NCBI GenBank assembly: GCA_013396915.1
Contig: VWZL01002554.1
Coordinates: 327,176-391,175 of the forward strand
Source: Stercorarius parasiticus
Lineage: Eukaryota > Chordata > Aves > Charadriiformes > Stercorariidae
Direction of reading: 5' to 3'
Length of the DNA stretch: 64,000 nucleotides
This document shows, piece by piece, positions 14,001 through 26,000 of the stretch (positions are counted from its first letter, which is position 1; each line of letters starts with the position of its first letter). The notes beneath the pieces were generated by a model. It was not told the origin of the DNA and did no database searches. It saw only the letters and a list, made by a program, of their open reading frames with translations. Both the position numbers and the translations under genes were made by a program.

Positions 14001-17000
14001 CCTTTCCCTGGATAATGCTTGGAGCTCAATGGACCCAACCAAACCTGGGATCTGTGCAAGCAGTGGCTGTTGCACCAAAAAGACGCATCTCTGACGTGAT
14101 CATATAGAATTCCTGGCTGATATTCTGGAGAGGCATACATTGATAGGGTCCCTGCAAGAAAGAGGGGTAAAGTTTTGGATGAGTCCAGTTTTCAATCCCT
14201 AAGCAGAACTGGAAAGGACAATGTAGTAAGCCAAGTTTCTTTGGTTTCATCTGTACTGGTAAACTAAACAGAGCAAGACTGCAGGCCCAAATTATGCCCT
14301 GCAACCACTTATCTTGAAGAATTGTCAGCAGTGTCCCAGTTGCCCCTTTCTAACTAGCAAAATTCCAAATAATGCTTGTGCATAGGTCAGTGATTAGGAC
14401 AACCTAAGGCCAGCCTGTTTTGTGGTGAGAATGCAGTTTAGACATACATACGTGTTCCACTTGTCTGCAGGGACAGAAAACTGTCCTTGACCCCCTTTAT
14501 TTGATGGTACGGATGTAGCATGTGACAAAAGGGAGAACCTGGAATACTTTGTGTTGTTCTGGACCCTAATATCACCCCTTCTGTAAGGTCTGATTATATA
14601 CACAGGCTTCTGAAAGGAAAATAAATGGCCAAGCTCAGTGCTGAGCATCTTTTTCACTTCCACAAAATGTAACCTTGCAGATCAATGAAAAAAACCCAGA
14701 TACACTAGAATGAATCTGTGGCTAGAAACATGTGTGCATATGGATGTTCCCAGACAAAAATACACAAACATCAGTTCTTGCTTTTCAATGCAGGAAGCCA
14801 GCTGTAGAAATTAAAGGTAGAGGAATCAATAAAATACATGGTAAAAAAAAATGGGGAAACATTCCTCTTCTGTTTCTTTCACCACCCACACAATTCCCAA
14901 ACAGCTCCTTTCCCCCACCTGACCCAAAAGTATAGACTAAACAAAAAAACCTGAAGAAAGGGCAATTTCCAGTTGGGCTTATTAAGCTATGAATTTGTGT
15001 TTAGGAGATGTGCAGCTACCCAAGGGTAGTTGCAGGTCTAGGTGTAGACCCTTTGTAGCCATTGTAATGAATCTTTGAAGCTTGAGGGGAAAAAATATCA
15101 AATAAGATACAGAATGTCTTCATCCCTCTAAGGCCAATGGGATTCACACACATACTTGGGATCTTTCCTGTCTCAGAGTCATTGATTTCATGGTATACCA
15201 AGGGTAAAAGCAATTCCTTCATAATGGATAAAATCACGGGTTGAGTATATATAGTCTCTCAGGAGCACCTGCTTTCTACTGGATGCTGAAGCTGTGAAAG
15301 TAAATGCACTGGTAGTTGAAATGCAGCCAACTGCAGCATATTCTGCTCATCAGAGGCATTTTATTGACCTACTTTAGGTGCTTACATTTTTGCTAGTAGA
15401 GCAAGTTCACCTAAATAACAATGAACTATGTTTTCTTCCACTGATTTAATAGTAACCTCCCACCCTCCCCAAATTCTTTTTCTATAAAAAACATATGGAT
15501 AACATGCATGCCTTCACTCAACCAGAAAGTGTTTGTTGTCTTAAAAATGTTCAGCTCATCATAAGCAGCTGTTGGTTATGTGTAGCAGCTGGAGACATTA
15601 CTGTGGGACACTTCATGTGTTAACTCAGTTCCTTTCTGGTTTTTTCTTTTTTTTTTTTTTTCCCCCCTTTATCCACTGTATACCTTTCTTCCTCTCCATC
15701 TAGTGCTGCTCAATCTCCTGTGCTCCTTTCCTTGCCACTATTTTTTCCTTCCTGTATAGTTTGTGGGGCTCCATTATTCCTCTGTTCTTTTTTTCTCTCC
15801 TTTTTCATTTTATTATGTCATACCTTCTCTGATGCTCTTTTTTACTTTCTTGCTTAATCAGGTAATTTTCTTTTTCTTTCCATAGTCCAAATTTTCCACT
15901 TAGCTTTATTCTCCCCTTTCCCTGCCCACTGCTGACCAGTTACCTTGCCCTTTTCTCCTGGTTTAAGCACTTCAAACTCCTTTTCCAAGTTGCGCTGTGT
16001 AGTATTCATTAGCTTTACAGAGAAGCTCCTGCATGCCACAAATGCGAACTGTATGTCACTCAAAACATTTTAATAAGTTTCTTACCCTCTCCTACTGTCA
16101 GGTGTTGTTTAGTGGACCTGACTCAGCAACTGTTATAGTCAAAGAATATTGAATTTAGTGGTCACAGGAGGCTTTGTACTTGGAAATAGATTTATCTCCC
16201 TGTTGTATAATAAATCAGTACAAGGATTAATGCCAGCCTTTATAAAACAAAAAAAACCCCCACAAAAGTATGCAACTAATTAGATTAAGCTAGTCTAGTC
16301 CTACTGTTTGAAAAAGCATTTTGGTGGCTATCGCTTTGTCCGTTGAATTTTTTTTTTAAAAAAAAACCCTCTACAAATAAGTGGAGGAACCATGCTCAAA
16401 CAAAATAAACCCAGAAAAATGTCCTTTACCTTCTAGAATTACAAAAGGCAGGAAATCCCTGGCTCTTGCTGTGGAAAATGTGTGCCAACTTCATGTGGCA
16501 TCAGGCTGAGAGATGGAAGGCTTAAATACCTTCAGGTAAGTTTTAAGCACTCTTACTTATGAGTAAATGTAAATGTAGCACAGACTTCTGGTGAACCCAT
16601 GAAAAGTGCTTTGTTTTCCTCCTTTTTGATTAGGCAGCATGGTATTGCTTGTGCCTTTTCTTTTGTATCTCAGAATGGTGTTTTATTTTTTTTTGTTGTT
16701 GTTGTTTGTAAATGAAAAAAATGAGAGTTTATACCACAGTGCAAAATTCTAGAGTGACATTCTAGATGTACCTGCAAGCATGAATATTGTCAAGGAACTT
16801 TAACTGGAATATGAGCTCAAACAACTACATAGAGGAAATTAAAAACCTCAATTTTAAATCAGAAATGGATAATTTAAATTGAAAATGTGAATTTTGAAAA
16901 ATTTATCCAGCATGATAGGTTCTTAAACAGGAGTGGATATTTTTCTAGTTAAAACCCATCAGCTTGTCACAAGAAACAGAATATAACATTTTCTTTTATT

Positions 17001-20000
17001 CCATTCCTGAACCAAGTTTTAGATGGGGAGAGTATGGGAAGAGCAGTGAAGCTGGTGAGGGGTCTAGAGCACAAGTTTTGTGAGGAGTGGCTGAGGGAAC
17101 TGGCATTGTTTAGCCTGTAGAAAAGGAGGCTGAGGGGAGACCTTATCGCTCCCTACAACTACCTTGAAAGGAGGTTGTAGCGAGGTGGGGGTCGGTGTCT
17201 TCTCCCAAGTAGCAGGTGATAGCACAAGAGGAAATGGCCTCAAGTTGCACTAGAGAGGTTTAGGTTGGATATTAGGAAAAATTTCTTCACCGAGAAGGTT
17301 GTCAAGCATTGGAACAGGCTGTCCAGGGAAGTGGTTGGGTCACCATCCCTGGAGGTATTTAAAAGATGGGTAGACCTGGCCCTCAGGGACATAGTTAAAG
17401 GTGGACTTGGCAGTGTTATGTTTACAATTGGACTCGATGACCTTAAAGGTCTTTTCCAACATAAATGATTTTATGATTCTATGTGGAGATGTGGGGGTGG
17501 TTTTATGTAGTTTTTTAAAGAAGCTCCCAAGTCATCCAGAAGTTATTTATTCATATACATATACATATATATACACACATGTCTCTTTAAAATACAATTC
17601 ATAGCCAAACTCCCAAGTTTCTCACTTAGAATAGTTTCTCTTTTCAGTTAATGGAAATTTCTTCTCCGTTAAGAGCTGAAAAAGGTCAGGTTTTGGAAGT
17701 CTTGACTGAGCTGCAATCAATATGGCTATGGAAGTAAATAGAAGATGGTGACTTTGTTGATAAATAATTCTGTTTACTAAAGATTTCCATGTTTTATAAA
17801 CTTCACCACCCTGGTATGTTAATTGAAATATCAATATGGGAATAGTCAGGTTGTATAGTATCCTGAAAACTTACTGTCGCATGTTGTTTCTGTGTAAAGC
17901 TAACAGCCTTTACTTCTTTACAGCCAAATGAATCACTTCAGGATGGCTGTGATAGTCACTCCTGTAAGGTAAATGAGAAAGGGGAATTTATCTGGGAAAG
18001 GAGAATCACTGGCTGTCCTCCATTTGATTCCAGAAGATGTTTGGCTGAAGGAGTAAGTAGTGAAATGGGTCCTGCTTCCAGGTTAAACATAGTCTCTGTC
18101 ATGTTTATGATTCTGTATATAAGTACCTTATGTGTATTGGGGTGGAAGAACCCAACCCTCTCCCAGCATCTTGGCTAAACTGTATTTGAACTGTATTTGA
18201 ATTCAGAAAAATGTAAGTTTTCTTTATTTTAAAATACGTGCTGGTTTTATGGGAGATGCTGAGATTGCAGTAGTTCTGTTCCATATGAAGCAGCAAACAT
18301 AAGAAAATGGTTGTTCTAATGATATTTTCAGTTTGGTATCCAGAGCAAAACTGTGTGGATAATTACACAAACAGTCAGATCAGACACTTTTTTTTAATTA
18401 TATGAATATGCATATGAAATGCTAAGACATTTTTTTTTCTCTACGCTCATATGAAGTTAGGGAAAGGAATGTTCACAATGCTGTAGGAGGAGCTCAAACT
18501 TCTGCATTTGCAGTGCTTGGTATAATGGTATAATAAAAACCCCACTCGACATGTCCACCCGTCTTTCCTGTGATTTGAGGTTAGCCATACACTGAGGAAC
18601 AGAGTGCAGGTTGGGATGTAGCATATGGGGTCCTGCTTTTGCTCATCTAGCATCACACAGGTGTTTACATCCACCTGTCCCCATTTTCTTGGGCACAATG
18701 GGAAGCAGGAAACCTTTAACAAAGTTTGTGTCCAAACCTCTCTCTACATACCTATCAAGCAAATGGAGGATTTGATATGTATAATGCAGGAAGAATAATA
18801 CAGTGCATTTCTCACTTTGTGAAATCAGTACAGCACACGCAGTTTTGTTATAAAGAGATTTAGATAAATGATGGATTATGTTACAGGTTACGGGTTATAC
18901 ATATATATTCATATTCTAAACGTCTTCATTCAAAATCAGTGAAGAACAGTTTACTTTTTAACCAGAACCTCCCAAAGTGCATTTATTCTCCTCCCATCAA
19001 AAAAACCAAACCAAACCAAAAAAAACCATCACCACAACTTTTTCAGCTATAAAATTCCATCTGGTTACAGATGGAAAGTTTAGGTTTTAGGTTTTTTAAT
19101 TAAAGAAGCCTCCAAACTTTTGCCTGTATGTTCAGGTGTTTAGAGCAAGAATGACATCATCCTGCAGTATAAATATTTATCCATTTTTCCTTTCACTATG
19201 GGTTTTCAGTAATTTTCCACCATAGGTGTATTTCTCAGAATTATTTTCTACATAGTAGTAATGAAACAATAAAAATAAAATTTTTGGCTGTTAAAACTTA
19301 TTTGACAGATGTGATATTTTATGATGATTTGCCTGAACATTTTCAGCTGTTGTGGAATAGGCATGCTTTCATCTATATTGCTAAAAAAATCAAGGGGGAA
19401 TGTTTAACTTCCTTTCTTAAACAGACATAAGACTTGAACGCTATTGGTTTTATCCTTCTGGTTCCCATACGTTTATTTGTATTCAATGTCTTTACTTTTG
19501 AAAGCTCCTAATATAAGGTGAAACAATGTTTTCAGGTTGTGGAACTTGCTAACATAGTAATTTCCCATCATCTATCAACAAATACAATCACAAATTCAAA
19601 ACCTTAAAATGGATAAAGAGATGATTACTGATGTAGATTTATATTTTTGTACAATATAGAAATACAATTTTCTTGCCTAATGCCCTGTTTTAAACATCCT
19701 TTTTTATTCTTCCAGCAGAACAAATGTGTGTTACTTGTGCCAAAATAGACTTTTTCTTTGTTTATTTTTTTTAGGGCAGAATTACAAAACTTGGCAATAC
19801 CTGCTGTGACACATGTAAGTAAATAAGCCAAATTTTTTGTATGGAAATTGCAGAGAGTGTAAGCTACTGGGTAAGGAGCTACGTTTTGCGTAGGATGCAG
19901 TTTAATGAAACGGAGCTAAGCAATGTGGTTAAAATAAACCATCAAACAAGTCCATCCTCTGATCGGGATACTGCTGCATGTTTTGTCCGCTAGAACACGT

Positions 20001-23000
20001 GTTTTGACAGTATTCACAAGTGCTTAGAAGGAAATAGATACTCTCCACATTTTATGCCGATGTTAATTATGAATGTTTTATTTTATTGTTCATCTAAAGA
20101 TGATAACAGGAACAGTATTACACACACAGGTCGACAAGTCACATAACCTGATACTGAATATGTGAGGCAACCAATTCATGAATAATCAATCAATTTAAAA
20201 TGAATTCAGCAAAAAACCCCCTGGTATCAGTAATGTAATTTTGATTGGTTTTTTGATGATGTAATAACCAAAAAATGGTAGGGGAAATGCTTGTTAAAAG
20301 TGCATTCCTATGGAACATCCTGACTGCATCTCCCAATTTGTCAGTTTAGGAGTCAGTCCTGCAACTCTTAATTTCATGCATCGTTGTGTAGATAAAGCAA
20401 ATGTCAATCAGGCTGTGAGCGTAGGAAGGGTTTGCTTACATGAGGAAGCATTGCAGGGTTGGGTTCTCATTTCTAAAATGAATCTCTGATGCTTTTGTGA
20501 ACAGACAACCTCTCAGTTTTCTCCTTTGTAAGTAAAAAATTAATAATACTGTAGTTCCTTTAAATTAAAAAAAAAAAAGGCAACAAAATGTTGATACTCT
20601 CTTCTAAGGTCAGAATATCAACATCTTGCCTGTGTTCCGTTATCTCTTTATTTTTATTTTTTTGCTCTGTGCATGCACTAATAAATAAAAGATGGCCAGC
20701 ATAGTAGCCCATCACCACACTGGCACAGTAACTGCTGTAATAATACCCCTGATGAAGGACATTAACTCCTAGAGAGTTTGCAGCCATTGCCTGTCTGTAT
20801 AAGCACTGAGTTCCGGCTTGAGAAATAGAAGTCAGAAAGCTATTGAGATAGACTGTCATCAAATGGCTCAAACAGGTAATTTAGTTACGAGAGTGTTAAT
20901 CTACCGGGCTTCAAGTAAGGAATACTGAAAATTATTTATTAACAAAAACAGATTTTAGTATCTAAAAGACAGGGTGGTAGGCAGGCTCTACTAATTGAGA
21001 ATGCCTATCACTGCAATTGAGGAGAGGAGAAATCCAGTTCCAAATGAGCACAGCTCAATACATATATTTATTTAACAGTTATAGTGATTTAAAAATGATA
21101 CCTCCTTGCAGCAGCAAAAGCAAACTGACCTAAGTGAAATATCGCCTGTCTAAAACAGCCCATATTTTGTGGGCCTTCAAATCCTTATTCCCATTGATGT
21201 TTGCTTGGATATAGCTAAAACTGAAAAGTCCTATATTGCAACACAGTCCTATTCCTGGTCGCTTCTCTATTCAGGGACCTCCATAAGGAAAAAGCCAACA
21301 TACTGCATCCGGCCAACTAACTGTGGGTTATCAATTGAAGGATGGTGATTAACACATAGCTTTGAATCAAACAGATACTTCTAGATACCAAACTCTCTTT
21401 CTCTCTCCTCTGTATTTATATCTTTCCACCAGGGCACTCAGTAGCAACATGTAATCTGTTACATACTCTACAGGGAACACCAAGGCTTGGCAAAGCTACT
21501 GTAAAACCAGAGTAGTTGAATTATTCTTAAAAGTCAGATAACAGAATAATCAGTTTCTCATGGACACAGAGACTCAGATATGGGTTACGTTGCCTTCCCA
21601 GGGTCTTGAGAAAGTTTGTCTTTCAGATACCTCAGTACCATAAAGAACTGGGCAAAGAACTTGTTCTCTCAAGTTCAAAGCACAGGTCAGGGTGATGCCT
21701 TTGGTTCAGTAGAGTCTCTCATGGCTTTGAACAAAGGTTGTTTAAGTAGCCAGTTTTCCCTTTCCGTGTTATGCTTTGGCAATTGGAGTTTGTTAGTGTG
21801 TCTGAGGGCATTGTTCTAGGTTTTAAGTACATAGGAGTGCATAAGTGAACAGGCTTATTTTCTCATTAGATTTTTGTGGTACTAGCAAAGGACTCGATTA
21901 TTTGCAAAGGATAATCCTTATTTTCCCACTTAACAAAGAAGTTGCATCTCTGCTTCTTACCTCTTTTCCCTGTTGATCTGAATTGCATATGTCTCCTTTG
22001 CAAAGGAGGCACAGTCTACAAAAAAAAGTAAATCAGAGTAGTGAAGTAACTCAAGAATGAGTTGATAAGTCAGGATCAAAAAGGTGATGAAGCCGTGTTG
22101 GTTCTGAAGACAATAATTTTGTCTGGACTTTTCAGTTGTGTGGACACAATTATGTATTCCTTCCAGGTGGACAAGTTTTATCAAATGAAGTGATGAAATA
22201 AAAACATTTTTCAAGCTTTATTTTTTTTCTTTTTTTAATGAAACCTAAAGTCTTAGCAAGGCACAGAGCCAATTTGGTACTAACATTCCCATGGAAAAGG
22301 TATTGAAAGCTATATGTGATGCTAGGAAGATGGATACATTTCTCTTCAATTTATGTATCTACTTAGTTGTGCAGTTGGCCAGCTGAATTCCTTAAGCTCT
22401 CTGAAATGCTCTTGCGTAGTGCATAAAAACTAGTCCAGTATTCCGGTAAATGTAGAATTCTATTGGTTAACTAGAAATAAGTAAAAGTAGGAGCCTGTTT
22501 TTATAGACAGGTATAGCACTATATTAACACTACAAAGAACTGCTGTTTGCAGTGCATAAAATATCCACTTAAAAATGCATTAGCTCCTTCACAAATCTTT
22601 AGGTGTGGACCAAAACAGACAAGAGTGTTCAGAATAAAATATTCTGGATTAGTCTGTATTTGAGCATGTCAATGGCAAGGTTGCCTTCAGAAGTGGAGAA
22701 GCAGAGTCACTGTACTCTGCAGTTAACAGACCACTGCAGTTAACAGATCATAGCAAACCAACGTCACTTCACAAAGAGGGATCAGCAGATTCCCTGAGCC
22801 TGCACCCTCCACACATAACAAATCCAGACCTACTGCCTCTTTTGTGGATTTCTCGCTAGGTAGAAAAAAACAGGGAGAGTTTACCTAACACTAAAAGCAA
22901 AAAGTATTGGAAAACAAGTATTGGAGTATTTTATGATTTACTGAACACAGTGGAAATGTTCCTATTGACCCAAAGTTAGATTTTCACAGAACTAGTTCTC

Positions 23001-26000
23001 TAATTTTATTGTTTTCCTAGTTTTTCTTTTTGTCACATTAGTTTTCTGTTAAATGCATCAAACATTCAAGGACTGTTAGGAGTTGTCAAATCTAGGAGCT
23101 TGATAGAGGCAAGGCTGCTGCAGCTCCATGTCCCCAGGTCTGGGCAACAGTGAGGCTGAGCATGTATCCCAATAGGCACACACACAAAGACAGGTGTACA
23201 ACTTGCATGCACGCATTCTTTACATACATGCAGAGAAACACTCAGTGCTCTGGCAGAGACAAACAGCACCCACATTCTCACCAAACCACCTTAATCCCTC
23301 TCTTCCCCCACCTTTGGTTCCTCCCCTAAAAATCCCGTGATAGGTAAGTCTTGTAGGATCCCAAAATGTTCTTCCCTAGCACCACATAAGGAGTCCCTGA
23401 AGGCAGTGACCCACCTCAGTCTGTAAGGTGATCTGGAGAGCTGCTCCCACTGACTCATCTTGAAGGGCATCATCCCAAGACAATGGGATCTCTCTCCTGT
23501 GACAGCCCCAGGAATAGCCAGGGCAGGGTGCTCTGTTTCTCTGATTATTGGGGGTTCTGATTTTTTTAAACTTGGTAATTGGGGGTTCTGCTTGCCCAAT
23601 TTACCATTGAACTATCTTTAAAAGGAGAGTTACCTAACACAGAAGCCAACAGGTAAAAAGCAGACATTAGATGGCAGGGTGACTTTCAAACAAAGTAGTC
23701 AATTGAAAAGAAACATGAGGGAAACCCTGCTCTCTGGTGGAATTTTAGGGCTGAAGTGTGTTATAATCACACAGCTCTGCATTAATTACTCTAAGGAGAC
23801 ACACCTAATTCTCTTGCTGGGAATCTTACCAGTAGTGATGTCTCACTAACAGCAATTTCAGTAATAAGGGAAAGGGAATTTTAAAAAGGGAATTGTCAGC
23901 ACTGTCAAACACTTAATTTCTTTTTTTTTTTTTTTTTAAACTTGGTAGGTGTGGAAGTGGAATGTCGACCAGTAAGTAGCAGACTGCAGTATAGGAATAC
24001 CAATGGATGTGTGGCTGAAAAGGAAGTGCCTATTTCTCATTGTGAGGTAAATAAAAGAAGAGAAAAAAAGCAAACCCCCTGCCCCAAGCCCTGCCCTTGC
24101 CCCCTTTCTCCCTTCCACAGGGGAAACCTTTGCCTCCACTATGGCTTCACTTCAGTAAGTGCAGCATCAGTTTCTGTCCTTCTCATTGATTCACTGAGCG
24201 TAAACCTCATTGGCATTTATTTCCTAAAGTAATTTGGTGATGCTGAATTTTCTCTATTCAAGCCAGCATGAAAAAAGGCACATACATTAGACACAAAGGC
24301 TTTGTTCATACCACTCTCCTTTGCTTCCATCAGAAATTAACGACTCTGAAGTGGCTTTGTTAGGACTTTCTTCATAAAGAATTTTCATCTTAGTATTAGT
24401 GAGGCTGATTTTCAGATCTGAGTCTTCTGTTAAGCCTACGTATCCCTCTTCAGGCTCTGAAGTTGATTTCTGAGAGTGTGAATAGGTATTTAGATGCATG
24501 ATACTTTAAAAGACGTTTAAACTTGGGTGCTATGCTTTGACTTCTGTGCTCTATAAACTATAAGTGCTCTGAGCACTAATCTGTGTGTCTTGTGCATTTC
24601 TTCCATAATCAGATTAAAAGTTTAATTTCCTGCCCATTACTGATTACACCTTATAGGGCAACTTTCATTTGAAACAGGAGCATGGCTTCCCTTCTGGATG
24701 TTCCCATCTCTCTGAGACTGGGAACCAAAGATGACATTCTCTTCCAAGACTGGGTTGTAGCAGAATAGATGCTCAATACAAGATAACCAAGCTTCATACA
24801 AGGATTCTATAAAATCCAAACTATGCCATACAAGGGTGGCAGCCAAGAAGATGGCTTGCGCCCGGACCCTTGAGTGTTCTCTTTAATTAAAGGCAGTAGG
24901 CAAAATGAGTCCCTCTCTTTCCCATGGCTACTGGGAAAAGAATGGGAACAGAGAGGAGAAGTATTAAGGGCATACATGCCTAGGCTTTTCAGATAGCTAT
25001 CTGGCAAAGGACCTTCATTTGCTACACAAGTCTTAATAAGAGTGGAGCTTTAAGAACAGCAATGAAAACACTTACCTTTTTAAAAAAAAAAAAATAGTAT
25101 ATTCTTGACCTCTTGTCCTGTCCACAAACTCAATGATAATCAGGTCCTTAGCCATAAAGTCATATGTATTGAAGTTTCGCCTGCAAAAGTACAGATTTTA
25201 TATTGTTAATCTGTCCATATATTGAGCAAACTGAATACTCCTGCTATAGCTGGTGTAGAGAACAGTTTTTTCTAAAGTCCTCCCTGATAATGCTATATAA
25301 TTTGTTGGTATTCATCTCAGAAATAAGAGTGCAGAGCCTCAAAAAGAAATGGACTCTGACAGAGTTTGATTTGGGGCTATTTGTTTTTACATCATGAAAG
25401 CTTATAGCTACAGCCATTGATGGCTCAGTCTAAATTAGTAAAGTGTCCAGAGAAGTAGAACAAGGAAAAACAGCAGCCAGCAGGACAGCAATTGATGTGT
25501 AGCTTGCAATCTTTGGGCTAAAGCACTTTCTGAATGCACAATCTCATATAGCTGAGACGATTACCATAAGTGCTTAGAGGCCAATAATATAGCCCTGGAC
25601 ATCACCTATGATATTTTAAATTATAGGCTTTTTTTGTGTGATCAGTTTCTTCACCTCTCCTTTGCTATGCTTATGCTCATAAGACATTACTCTTTGACCA
25701 GCACCCCACACTCTGAAATCAGATACCCGTTTCTGAGTTCATGTTTTACAGCAGAGCACTGAACTCCAGGAGGAGCCGTCCATAGATGTTTTGCAGGGAA
25801 GAACCTGGATTCTGGTCTCACTGAAATCTGTCATGTTCAAACTTGGTATCTCTTTTTTCCATTCAGGGCAAGTGCAGAAGCAATACCAGATACTCTGTTC
25901 AGACAGGGAAATGGGAAGACCTGTGCAGCTGCTGTACAGCCACTCAAACAACCATCGTCACGATCCCCCTCCGGTGTGCCAATGGGACGGTGGTGCAGCA

